Shown one piece after another: positions 22,287 to 33,468 of a stretch of 64,000 nucleotides of DNA. The notes beneath the pieces are model-generated. The model saw only the letters and a list, made by a program, of their open reading frames with translations, searched no databases and was not told the origin of the DNA. Position numbers and translations under genes: made by a program. The stretch comes from Panaeolus papilionaceus (lineage: Eukaryota > Basidiomycota > Agaricomycetes > Agaricales), in NCBI GenBank assembly GCA_015501605.1, contig JADNRZ010000010.1, forward strand, positions 1,860,001-1,924,000, written 5' to 3'. Position 1 is the stretch's first letter. Each line of letters starts with the position of its first letter.

Positions 22287-23590
22287 TGGGAGTCGTCGCT
22301 TGATAGGGAGAGAAAGCATGGGATGACGGTGCCTCGGGTGTAGTAATGCAATTCAGCTAATTAAACCTGTGGCAAAATCAGACTGGTTGGAGATACATAC
22401 CAGTCGAGCTAGGTACAACTACAGAGCAAAAGTTATTCAGCGACCTATCCGTAACTGAGATGAAATATTCAACACAATTAACACCCAACTTTAATTGGTT
22501 TGCTAAGATCACCCATGGTTCCAGTCAATATCGCAGACGTGCACTTCATCCAGCCCGCGGGGTCTGATAGCGGGCTTGGGGTAACGACACTACGGCAGTC
22601 ATCTCGAGCTCCCCTACCTGAGATCACTTTATAGATAATTCCCCGGCTTCGAGGTATGGGTGGGGGAGTGACGGTGGGGAGGTAGGTGATCCCAGTAGCC
22701 ATCCTATTGCAGGGTTCAAAGTTCCTTTCAGTTCCAAATTTATATGCTGATCAGGAACTATCGCGCACATACCTCGTATCGGGACGGAAGCGCCCATGCG
22801 AGATCTGGAGATACACCTCATATTGGATGGTCGTTGCAATCGAGGTGTCGAAGAAGGTCGGGGGCAGGGCTGTGCCGAATCGGGTGACGGAATTATCGCC
22901 ATTGTCATGGTTGTTTGACTCTTGGGAGTTGGAGTAGAACGTTGAATGCTCGCTTCCATGGTGATGCTAGTGCTAGGCCACTAGTGGGCGAGGTAGGGGA
23001 TCCACTGGTAGGAGCAGTGAGCGACGAAGGTACGGTGGTACGAGCGTGACCCGTTAATGGGAATGGCGTGATCCCATCCACTGGCATATTTTCTGTGGTA
23101 TGGAACAGCGCTAACAGACTGACAGAGCCTGAGCCTGAGCTAGTGTCGCATACAGTGGGTACATGGCAGAAAAAGGGGATCTCGTAGTATCCTGTGAATT
23201 TAGCATCGAACGGCGCTTCGGCTTCGCCCCTTGAAAATCCTGCGCCTGAGTCTGAGCGTGACTTTGAGCGTGCTGGTGGGCCCCCAGGTCGAAGAATCGG
23301 AAGATCTCCCAGTGATTTGTTCCACACTCATGTTGTCTGGTTGAGGAACGCGTGGGATTCCTCTGCGTTGGCGCCCATTATAACCTTTCCCTTGACCTAG
23401 ATAAAACGATATCATCCATATTCAGATTGTAAGTACCAGGTTTAACAGGAAGATTGAGTTGTAGAATGATGTACAGTAAAGTTGATATCCCGAATCGCTA
23501 CTGGTTTATTAACCAATATCTCAACTACACCCTTCAAAGTGCGGCCACCATATACTCGAGGCTGCGTCGTCTGCTGGCACCTTGTGTATT
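22287..23590 (-). pseudogene. Truncated inverted copy of the arrestin-like gene
   Basis: Read on the minus strand, it repeats parts of exons 1 to 4 of the neighbouring gene, including VYGGRTLKG, GYYEIPF, FGTALPPTFF, IQYEVYLQISHGRF and SDPAGWMK. It is not functional: both ends are missing. An in-frame TGA interrupts exon 2 just before the VWNK motif. A Ser/Thr/Pro-coding insert of about 200 nt puts the next conserved block in another frame, and the donor after exon 3 is replaced by a stop. Intron positions are retained, so the copy came from genomic DNA, not from an mRNA. It forms arm 2 of the inverted duplication. Confidence 0.8.
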
Positions 23591-24183
23591 GTTTTATAAG
23601 TAATTGTGTGTGTGGGAGCACCGCCCCACTCTAGTATGTAGGTTGTGCCTCGTATGCAGGCCCTGGTCTGCTTGCTTTTTTTATAGCTTTTTAGGTATTG
23701 GGCACCACAGACACGTAATTTCTTGTCGCTCGTCACAATATTAATCATTTATTTCGCGTTTCGAAATCGCCTTAGTACTTCTGAGTCTATAGGGCCCTGT
23801 TCCGTTACCCGACCTCCTCAAAATCGACTTGACTCTGTCGTTCACTGGCGGCGCAGAAAGGTGAGTAAGTATAAGTAATAAGTACGAACCTTTCCAAGGA
23901 ATTAACTGCTCTATACGTATCTCTACTTTACCCATATACATATCATCGACAGAAACCCGAGCCTCTCACTTGACTGGATCAATATAATTTGGTCATTCGA
24001 ATCGAATCAAATCGAATACTCAGACCAAAACCAAAGAAAAATAGCAAAGATCCTTTCGAAGATTGAAATCAATGAAATCGCCTTTTTTTTACAAACAAGT
24101 TACAACTATCCAAAGCCGCGTAATAAGACAGTAACAGTGCCCATGCACAACCTCCATGTCCTCCTTTCCATGTCCCCATGTCC
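23591..24183. other. Intergenic region between the arrestin pseudogene and the membrane protein gene
   Basis: AT-rich, about 600 nt, no gene seen. The upstream part of the arrestin-like gene has no counterpart here. Confidence 0.5.
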
Positions 24184-25412
24184 TCACCCCCATGTATCAT
24201 CCACCTCCCTCGGCCCACTTCCCTGCGCACGCCCCAATCCCGGCTGACCATTAACATGATTCCTCCCCTCCTCACCATCAACAGGCAGCGCGATCCTCCC
24301 CTCCCTGCGCCTCACAAACCACTGATACGATATCGACGTGACGAGCGCGAGGGGGTGGAGGGCCGTCAGGACAATAGCCGTAATCTGCAATACATTCGAC
24401 CCGTCAGTTATTCTTCCGCTTTTCTTACAGCAAAAACGTTCAACGCACGTATATCTCCCCCGGCTTCCCGTTCCCCGCCCTCCCAGCCCACAAGGCCACA
24501 TTCACCCACACAGCCGCGACGCACCACACCAGATCGTGTCTCGCCACAATCACGACGAGTTCGACGAGGTTGATCCCGAGGAGGACGAGCAGGCCTGTTG
24601 TTGGGTGCCAGGCGGGGTGGGAGGGGTCGATGGGGGAGGTCGGGGGCGGGGAGAAGCCGAGTGTGATGCTGTTGAGATAGATGGGGAAGTAAGTAATTAG
24701 TGAGATGATAGGGTGTAGGGTGGGATGAGAGGAGGAGGAGGGGAGGGGAAACTCACAATAAACACAACGGAAAGAGGATGTTGAGTGGGAGGACGAGGAA
24801 GAATCGAAGTGGGGCGTGGATGAGGGCTGTGTCGAGGGGCCGGGAGCGGGAAGGGGGGTGGTAGATGAGGAGGTTGATGTTGGCGTAGATGAGGAGGAGG
24901 AGGAGGAGACCTTGGAGGATTGTGCAGGCGAGGAACCATTGGAGGACCTGCGGGGGTGGTTGATTAGTTAGTTAGTTGGCGTGATAGTGATGCGCCAACG
25001 TACCCATGCAATCGACCATAAAGCCATCGTTATATTCGCAATCACGAGGGACGGTCCGACGCCTTTAATAACCGCAGCCTATATTCCAACCACATCAATC
25101 CTAACCAAAGTCCAAAAAACCACCAGCACGCACCTTCGTCTCCTCCTTCCTCACCACCACAAGTATCAAACAATACCCCACCATGCCCAGCGCCACCACC
25201 CCCACATACGCAGCCACCACGCCCGTACTGGGCGAGAACACCGTCGGGTGCAGTCTCAATACATGCTGGAGGGTGGGGTTGGCGAGGGTGGCGCAGACGG
25301 TGGTGGCGGCGATGTTGAGGAGGAGGGTGAGGGGCGTGAGGACTTGGAGGCGCACGAGGGCGAGGTAGTCCCGGACGGCGGGGTGGGAGGTGTCGAGGGG
25401 GAGGGATTCCAT
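24184..25412 (-). CDS. Multi-pass membrane protein, DUF1774-like
   Basis: Five exons (25412-25134, 25078-25004, 24947-24757, 24668-24449, 24384-24184) join to 321 residues. I count about seven or eight hydrophobic segments, the first around residues 22-45 and the last near ITAIVLTALHPLALVTSI. A central HAPLRFFLVLPLN stretch and the overall pattern resemble fungal DUF1774 proteins, but this is an impression that needs a profile search. The tail after the last helix is charged and probably cytosolic. No function is known. Codons are strongly C-rich at third positions, as in the neighbouring housekeeping block. Confidence 0.7.
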
Positions 25413-25576
25413 GATTCTGGGATTGGGTTATGGTGTGAGGGGGGATGAGGATGGGGGAGGTGTGTTGGTGAGCGATAGAATGGATGAGGTCATAGGTGTG
25501 CTCCCTGGGTGTACATAGTTGTCAACAAAGCCCCTATATCGGGTTGGGCTATTTTTAGATAGGGTAGATGACACTC

Positions 25577-25644
25577 ACTCGCCCTAGTCTCGGTTAACCC
25601 AGCCTCTCCCGTTTTGGTCCAATTAACCGAGACTAGACTCGCCC
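25577..25644. mobile_element. 52-bp MITE-like element with 8-bp target duplication
   Basis: The 52-bp body (25585-25636) starts TAGTCTCGGTTAA and ends with its exact reverse complement (13 bp). It is flanked by the direct repeat ACTCGCCC (25577-25584 and 25637-25644). An 8-bp duplication is typical of hAT transposons. Its left end, including AACCCAGCCTCTCCCG, is shared with the larger element at 45686-45874. It lies between the 3' end of the cyclophilin gene and the upstream side of the membrane protein gene. Confidence 0.7.
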
Positions 25645-25759
25645 GTGTTGATGCTTCAAGTCAAAGGGAGGATTGTGGAAAGCTTAATTATATAAATATA
25701 TATTCGAAGTTCAGGGATATCACAGCCCATATTAAACGATCGTTTTGAACCCTCTTTAT

Positions 25760-26467
25760 TCATTCTTCGACCACCCCACATCTCACAATCACAGCGCTCC
25801 CAGTTGGCTTCCCCGAATCCAAACCGAGTGCCTCGATGGCTTTGACGACTTCGTAGCCTTCGATTACTTCACCTGCGCCGTCAAGTTAGATTGAATCATG
25901 TCGCGTGTCAACGGAATAAAGCATGGAGGGACAGATAAAGATGAAAAGACACATACCAAACACAACATGTTTCCCATCCAACCAATCCGTCACAGCAGTG
26001 GTAATAAAAAACCCAGTCCCGTTCGTGTCTTTCCCTGAGTTTGCCATGGACAAGAGACCAGGCTTTGTATGGTTAATTTCGAAGTTTTCGTCTGTTCATT
26101 TCAAACTCATCAATTCGTCCCCACGCATCATCGCGTTTGAATGTTGATGCGCACCAGCAAACCTCCCCCCATAAATCGACTTCCTCTCCTCCACATCGTT
26201 ATTCACACACCGTCCTCCTTGTACCATAAACCCCGGCTTTATCCTATGAAACTCGGACCCTTCGTATCCGAATCCGTGTGCGCCTGTAGCGAGTTCGCGG
26301 AAGTTGCGGCATGTCTTTGGGACGGTGGTGTCGTAAAGCTTGAAGGTGATACGTTGTGGAGGGAGGGAGTTGATTGAGATGTCAAACTGGGTACGTGGTT
26401 GATGTGATTATGCGAGGAAGAAAGATGGAGAGAGAAGGGAGAGAGGACTTACGAATACGTTGGACAT
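25760..26467 (-). CDS. Cyclophilin-type peptidyl-prolyl cis-trans isomerase
   Basis: Four exons (26467-26453, 26386-26155, 26091-25957, 25872-25760) join to 164 residues, the size of single-domain cyclophilin [14 protein letters not shown] carries the catalytic Arg, and [15 protein letters not shown] and [10 protein letters not shown] (cyclosporin-binding Trp) follow. No signal or targeting sequence is evident, so it is probably cytosolic or nuclear. The first exon is only five codons long. It is transcribed away from the uniporter gene, with a shared promoter region of about 300 bp. Confidence 0.93.
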
Positions 26468-26762
26468 GGTGGATCGCCAGGCAGTGACGATGAGATGAAG
26501 AGATAAGGTTGAGTGACTTGACGCTGATGAACAATAGATCTAAGCTCAGAAACTGAATAGCAAGTCAGTGTGCCTCGACCCCCAAAGCCCCTGAGTACCC
26601 ATCATGATCAAGATCAGATCAATGATGTCATAAGCTTTGCGAATGACATCACTAGTTGATAAACCTTGCAGCACCCTCGCTGAAAGCAAGCAATCAAGCA
26701 CACGACACTCAAACAGCAACAGAAAGCTGCTGATCAACGCAGCCATTAGGCATTACCGTACC

Positions 26763-28263
26763 ATGATATCCCTCCATTCACTACATCGTACAAGAGCGGT
26801 TTGTATTGGGGCAAGGGTACAGTTGGGCGTGTACAAGCCTGCGCATACTCCATCTCATCGTACCTTGAACGCTACACTAATTGCAAGCTCAAGACCAGGA
26901 AGACGGCTATATAGTAGCAGTACAACAGAAAAACCCTCTGCGAGCCCAAACGATACCTCTCCTCCTTCAACATCATCTCTCGAAGTCCAACACGCGCGTT
27001 TCATAGCCGAAGCACCCGCAAAACAACGATGGGGTAAACACGGGATCACCGAGACTGGGACTGGTATGGGCAATGGGAATGGGGAGGATGAGATGGAGGG
27101 CATTACAGCTACACGAGGTATGTAACTCTCTTTCTTTATATACGTATACTTATAAACGTCAACAGGTAAAATCCTCCCCACATCCTCCCATCTATTCAAA
27201 CTCGTCCTCCCATTACCCGATATAAAAAACGGGGCCGTAGACACTCCCTCCTCCTCTTCATCTGGACATGACCCAGAATCACACCCGTCCACACCACCCA
27301 CCATCTTCCTCCTCCACCCCTCCCAGCCCCTCTCGCATCTCAGCCGCCTCATCGCGTCCTCCATCTCATTGCCCGTCACCTCTACCTCATTCGGATCACC
27401 AAGGCAGAGTACCCCCTCCATCTCCTTCCGCCGCCAAACCACCACCGGCAAATACTGCCAATGGAGCGACTCGACGGATATCGGGGATTTTATAAGAGAT
27501 GCAGCGAGAGCTGAAGAGTTCAAGATTTGTATTTCGTATGAACAAAATTCAGACCCAAAAAACGAAAAAAACTGAACTCGTCATTTCTATAACCGTCCCC
27601 ACCTTTGCCGACCGCACCAAATACCTCCGTCGGCGTCTCGCCTACCTCACATCCCGGCTCGCATCCATGGAAGAACTCAAACTAGAATGCGATCGCGAGG
27701 CGCATCGGGGGGCACGAAAGATGGCCCTGGGCGGGTTTGGGATGTTGGTGGTGTATTGGGCGGGGGTGGCGAGGTTGACTTTTTGGGATTATGGGTGGTG
27801 CGTATCAATGGGTTTCTTTTTTTCTCTCTCTCTTTAAATTTTTAACTAAACACTGCGATCAAACAGGGACATAATGGAACCCATAACATACCTCTCCGGC
27901 CTCTCCACCGTTATCCTCGGCTACCTCTGGTTCCTATACCAGGGCCGGGAGGTCTCGTACACCTCTGTCCTCGCACGCAGCATTTCGGCGAGAAGGGAGG
28001 CGCTGTATAAAGCCAAAGGATTTGATATCGAGAGGTGGATGGAGATGGTGAGTGAGAGGAAGGAGGTGAGGGGGGTGATTGAGAGGATTGCGAGTGATTA
28101 TGAGGAGGAGGGGGAGGGGGGTGGAAGTGGGGTCGGGGTAGGTGAGGGGGGGAAGGATGAAGAGACAGGGGAGGGACTGGGGAAGAAGGAGAGCGAGGAT
28201 GTGGATGTGGATTTGAAAGGAGGTAAAGATAAGGAGGTGGTCATTGGGGATACGAAGCTTTGA
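26763..28263 (+). CDS. MCU: Mitochondrial calcium uniporter (apparent 1-nt frameshift)
   Basis: Exons 26763-27117, 27166-27797 and 27867-28263. The selectivity-filter motif WDIMEPITY is present, its Trp codon split by the last intron, between two membrane segments (LGGFGMLVVYWAGVARL and ITYLSGLSTVILGYLWFLY). Upstream is the matrix domain (EELKLECDREAHRGARKMA), and the N terminus is Arg/Ser-rich like a mitochondrial presequence. It forms the Ca2+ channel of the inner membrane. Oddly, the frame that encodes WSDSTDIGDFIRDAARAEEF runs into a stop at 27573. The downstream frame (ELVISITVPTFADRT) is offset by one, right at a seven-A run (27565-27571). Removing one base makes the whole CDS 460 codons long. 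No intron of suitable length fits there. An in-frame ATG also exists at 26643. Confidence 0.85.
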
Positions 28264-28382
28264 TTTATACGTGTTTCGATAAGGATAATATTATATATAG
28301 ACATGTCGTTACATCTAACCTACATATATGTATCATCATTATATACCCCTCCCATCCTCTCTATAAAATTTATGATGCATCT

Positions 28383-30791
28383 CTACACCCTCCCAAACGC
28401 CCCCACAACTTTAACAACATCCATCATCGACTGCACATCATGCACACGCACAAGTAGTACGCCTTTTTCTGCTTGCTGGGCTGCACAAGCAACAGCCGCA
28501 GCTGTAGCATACCCCCTATCTCGTGGAGGCGCCTCCCGGGGCGCCGGCTCCTGCGCAAGGATGGCGCCCAAGAACGACTTGCGGGATGGACCGATGAGGA
28601 GGGGGAGAGAGCGGAGGGGGTTGAGGGTGCTATCTGCTTTTCGTCGTGGTTATCATTGATAGATATTCCCTAAACCAAAAATAAGGAGGGCATACCTCGT
28701 CCGATAGTTCTATCATCCACGATCTCCCCCGCATATTTGATCACCCCCAGATTCGCCTCGAGGGTTTTACTAAACCCCACCCCTGGGTCTGCTATGATTA
28801 GCCATCGTCTCAGACCACCTGGGCCGTGGAGGGCTGCGGTGATTTTGGAGCCGACTTCTACTCGGATGGCTTCCAGTACCTCGGAGACGGCGTTGGGTCT
28901 GGTTGGTCTTGAGGGTGACGATGTGTGGACGTAAGAGTATTGACTATAATCCTTGTTCATCCCTGCATCTCCCCTGGAATGCATCATTATAACAGGACAA
29001 CAGAACCTCCTCGCTACCTCCTTCATTTTCATGAGATTCTCGTTATCTCTCCAGTTAGCCTTGTCACCTACACCACGCCAAGTCGCGTTAGCTTCCCTCA
29101 TAGAACCAGAAATAAAAGTAGAGAGATGACATACCAGCCACCCACGCAGACGTCCCCGTAAACGCATACACATCATTTATACAATTCGCACCCGCACTGA
29201 GTGCAGCTTCTGCTACTTCAGGACGGAAGGTGTCCACACTTATCGGCGTATCTCTGATTCTCTTTATCAGCTCTTCCTCTTTCTCATCCCCTTGCTCCTC
29301 ATTTCCCCCCTCCCCAGATCCAACAGCACGGCCCCAAGCACGCATAGCCTCCACAACAGGAACAACCCTCCTCACCTCCTCCTGCACACTCACAACCTCA
29401 GCCCCCGGCCTCGTAGAGTATCCGCCTATGTCGATGATGGAGGCGCCGTCTTTTATAGCGGAGCGGATGTAGGATAGACTGGGTGCGAGGGTGAAAGAGT
29501 GAGTGGAAGAGGAGGGGCTAGAGGAGGGAGGACTGAAGTGTTGGTTTCCGTCAGAGAAGGAGTCGGGGGTGGTGTTGAGTGTTGCCATAAGCCTCGTCAG
29601 AGGCTCGCCATTGGGGGTAAACCCAGAAGGACGACCTGGCACAGGATACGACCATATCGTCAACGTCTCCGGCACGGGCCCAATCGCAGGATGTAGACTC
29701 TTGTCTGGGAGAGGAAGCCGGGGGAACGGGATTACGCGTGAGATGGGCTCGTCGTGTGTGGTGAGAAGGAGTTTTTTGAGGAGGTACCAGAGGGGGAGGT
29801 TGTGGGTTGGGTGGATGAAGTTGGGGATCATGCTGTGATTCAATTCATGAGTTAATTATTTAAACAGGAGAGGAGAGAAAGAGAACACGCACTCATTCAA
29901 AGGCCTCAATACAAACTCCCTCTCTGCGATCCCCACATGCGGGATAACGAGCATCTTTCTCTCTTCTTCCCTCTCCACATTCAAACCAGGCGGACCGATC
30001 CAGTCGTCTCCGTACGGGAGGACGTAGTCCTCATAAAACAAAATATCAAGGTCAATCGCCCGTGGCCCATTCCTGAACGTAGACACCCTCCCGACGACGC
30101 GTTCGATGGTTTTGAGAAAGGCGAGGAGGTGGTAGGGCGTGAGGTTCGTCTTAATCTATTGTTTTTATTTTTATTAGTTATAGTTATAAATTTGGGTCAA
30201 GAAAAGAAAAGGGCAGCATACCATACAAGCAGCATTATAAAACCTGGGCTGGTCTGTCACATACATAGGCGTCGTCTCGTACAGGAACGACGTATCCGTC
30301 ACGATAACCTTCGCGTCCTCCGGGCACTTGTACCGCATTTCACCCTCGGGAAAGTCTAACCACAACACCCTTGTAGGCACCTCAAGCAACCGCAGTGCAA
30401 ACTCGACGTTAAGGGGTGAATCGCCGAGGTTGGAGCCTATAGCGATGGCAGCTGTATATAATCCGGAATCGTCATCTGCGTTGGTATTTGAGGGAAGGAT
30501 GTCGCGGGGGTAAACCCTAAATTTAGGTGGTGTTTTTCGAAGCTCCTCAATGTGGGCTTTTTGAGATGACGTTAGGTTCAGGTCTGTATCTTCAGCAGAG
30601 GTGTTTGGGGAGTTTTGGGCGTTTTGAGCAGGCACAGAGGAATTTGGAAGCCTGGGATGTGTCAGTGCGTCGATGTGGGTGATAAGAGGGGGTGTACCTG
30701 AGGGTTCCATGCTCACGGTGTAGGGTTTGTGTGTTGGGTGCGGTGAGGAGGAGGGAGGGAAGAGAGGAAGAGATAAGATCAACGCTGACAT
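28383..30791 (-). CDS. FOL1: Folate synthesis enzyme HPPK-DHPS
   Basis: Five exons (30791-30222, 30155-29893, 29832-29135, 29067-28696, 28633-28383) join to about 717 residues. The first half is 6-hydroxymethyl-7,8-dihydropterin pyrophosphokinase: AIGSNLGDSPLNVE, ETTPMYVTDQPRFYNAACM, GPRAIDLDILFY and IPHVGIAEREFVLRPL. The second half is dihydropteroate synthase: NTTPDSFSDGN, IIDIGGYSTRPGA, SVDTFRPEVA, MHSRGD and GPSRKSFLG. Typical fungal FOL1 proteins carry dihydroneopterin aldolase in front; only about 100 low-complexity residues precede HPPK here. The start may be the ATG at 30710 instead. It is convergent with MCU, 119 bp between stops, and divergent from EMC2. Confidence 0.9.
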
Positions 30792-31714
30792 AATGATAAT
30801 GGTGATCAATTTGTGAGGGGATCACGAGGGATGGCATCGGAGGGCGCGACTCGACGCGACTGGGCCAGAAGTCTGAGTCTGAGAGGAACCTAGAGAGCAA
30901 CTAGGGAGGGTATTACAGGACGACGTAGATCTCAGAGGAGACAGTCTGAATTTAACCGGGACAACATTGTGGGTTCCGTTGAGGAGATACGCGTAGGAAG
31001 GACCTGGATTGCATGCTGTGACTGCTGGTGCTTGCTTGTTTCGAATATGGTGCTTTAGAGTCGGAATTTTTGGTTGAGAGGTGATAGGTGTAATAAATAG
31101 GCTTCAGTTCAATTTGTATCTTCTTAGGGCCATTTTAGAGTCGATAGGAAAGCAGCCCGACGGCAAAAAGTAGGGTGAATCTTAAAAATGATCAACAGTG
31201 ATACGGAATACAAATGCAGTAAGGACTCACAAGGACATCTTTCTCTGATTTCCGCAACAAAGTGTGCAGCCTGATGCCAGATGCTTCCTAGAACGGGAAA
31301 TGGACAAATGCAGCGAGATTGACAAGGCTAACTAGACCTCTTGGACTAATATCTCATCCTGTTTGCATTAAGCCTGAAAATGTAGCTGTTATGCAACGAG
31401 TGTATCTGTTCTATAAGTGTTCTGAGTTACCCTGTGTCTGAAAGTTGGAGAAAGCAGATGTGAGGCCTGACAGGGTTGGGTTAATGCTTAAGGATGCCAA
31501 TTTGTCCACCATTTAAGCCACCTGTTTGTGACCAGAGAAATGTCCTCCTTGGAGAACACAAAACCCCTTCTAACATGGTCAAATTCCAAGAATTTATTGG
31601 GTAAATTCCATAGCCTAGACACGGTCGGCGACGACGATGGTGGCAGAAAGCAACTCGATGTGCTGACATAATCGCATTAGTACCACTGCTTTCTCCGCCA
31701 TCATCATCAGCGAC
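30792..31714. other. Intergenic region between divergent FOL1 and EMC2
   Basis: About 920 nt. I looked for a dihydroneopterin aldolase exon belonging to FOL1 on the minus strand and saw none. Confidence 0.5.
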
Positions 31715-32961
31715 ATGTCCCTCCAAAATGCCCTGCAGGAACTGGCGTCGTTCCGGTCAAATAATACCAGAAAGTCGCAAGAGGCATTCGAAAAGGGCTT
31801 GATTGTGCTTAAGGCTGGTGCGAATGTGAATCTGGGCGATGAAGGTGTGGATAGTGTTTCTGGGTAGTCCAACACGTCACTAATAAAACCTGGTGTTGTA
31901 ATGCCATTTAGGTTGGGCATTTTTGGAACAACTCGCTCTGGCTGCTATAGATGTAGGCAGACTCGACGTCGCAGATGTACGTCTGTGCTCCAGCATGTTT
32001 TGGCTCTTGCGCTTAATTTGACATTGACCAAGTCAAATTAATTTATCTAGCAATGCCTCAAACAACTCACCGTCAAATTCCCGGAATCACCACGCGTGGA
32101 TGTCCTCACAGGAATACGAATGGAGGCTACGGAGTCCACTTCTAAAGTCCTGCAATATTATGACGAGTTGTTGAAGATTGACTCAGCCAATGCGGTATGT
32201 TATTCGTTTACTTTATATCTATATAGGTTTTGCAGGGGAGAGTGCTAATACACGATATACGATGAACAGGCAGTATGGAAACGCCGGATATCTGTCCTCC
32301 GACGCAGTGGGCAGATTGAAAAGGCAGTTGAAGAGCTAACAGAGCTCTTGGATACGTTCTACACCGACGTGGAAGGATGGCTCGAGCTCGCTGACATCTA
32401 CTCGTCATGTAACCAGTACGTGTTTATCCACTCATCCTATCCATCCTATCTATTTATTAACAACCACCCTCAAAACACAGATACTCATCCGCCCTCCAAG
32501 CCCTCTCACACGCCCTCCTCCTCACACCCCAAAACCCATTCACATTCCTGCAATTCGCAGAAACAGCATACACAGCCGGGGATATCCCGTTAGCTCTCAA
32601 AATGTTCCTCGTCGTAATCGACATGAACGATCGTGAGGACGCTGATACGATTCCTCTTGGAATCTCTGTGAGGGCGTGGTGGGGTACCAAGCTGGTGCGT
32701 TTATTTCGGAAATGCTCTCCATTTCCTATGTGGATAACTGAATGGTTTTTTTCTCCCCTTGATGATTTTTGACATATAAAACAGTCCGCCCGTCACCTCT
32801 TGTCATCCCCTGACGCCAAAACCTCACCTTCAAATACCCCTGTGCCTAAGAATCTCAAGATGATCGATGAATTAGCCACAGAACGCGTCCTTACTTCTTA
32901 TAGTGGTGAAAAGGGCGTGCAGACGAGGAGTATTGTGTCTGGGTGGATGTCGGGGCGATAA
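31715..32961 (+). CDS. EMC2: ER membrane protein complex subunit 2
   Basis: Six exons (31715-31844, 31912-31976, 32051-32194, 32270-32415, 32481-32694, 32785-32961) join to 291 residues, the usual EMC2 size. It is made of TPR-like helices: VWKRRISVLRRSGQIEKAVE, then DVEGWLELADIYSSCNQYSSAL, then FLQFAETAYTAGDIPLALKMF. EMC2 is the cytosolic scaffold of the ER membrane complex, which inserts tail-anchored and multi-pass proteins. The donor at 32416 (GTACGT) overlaps the CAG codon for Gln and the acceptor restores it, so the model is exact. The charged C-terminal tail is typical. Confidence 0.9.
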
Positions 32962-33468
32962 GTAATTACATACCTCGCTTAGTTGTGGCTTGCTTGCTTA
33001 CTTTTTGATACCACTGGCACACTGTACTTTGTATGTAATGTAACCTCTGACTGTTGATTATTGAAGGGTCAGAATCCATAGAATTTATAACTTTATTGTC
33101 ATTGTAAGGGTGCCAAGATGATGCATTCTGTTGACGTTTATGGGTGGATTGATGATCGCGTGGCTCTGCGCCTCCTTCCCTCCTCCCTTCCATTCTTTCA
33201 TAAAAGGCTCTGGACAGCGCGTGGCTACCTGCCCGTTCTTCCTCAGGCCTCAAGCTTCGTAAAAATTCATCTGGTATCTATCTTCAGGGTCCCTAGGCCC
33301 TCTCCCTTCTCTCTCCTCATCACCACATCCATCCTGTCGCTCCTTCTGCTTAACCGATTCACCTTGAGTTCTGGTTATTATTACCCTCTGGGTCTAAGCA
33401 TGGGAAAAAGTGCCTTTCGTCGTCTTTCAGTTGCCCTCCGTCTTAGCGAAGCCTACGCTCCTGCACAG
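32962..33468. other. Intergenic region between EMC2 and PPX1
   Basis: 3' flank of EMC2 and promoter of PPX1. An in-frame ATG at 33400 could extend the PPX1 N terminus. Confidence 0.45.

Noticed and set aside
26855..27523. 222-codon minus-strand frame inside MCU
   Set aside because: Antisense to strongly MCU-like exons; Ser/Glu mirror composition only.
27530..27553. 24-nt GT...AG segment as a mini-intron repairing MCU
   Set aside because: Its length is a multiple of three, so removing it leaves the frameshift, and it is too short for splicing.
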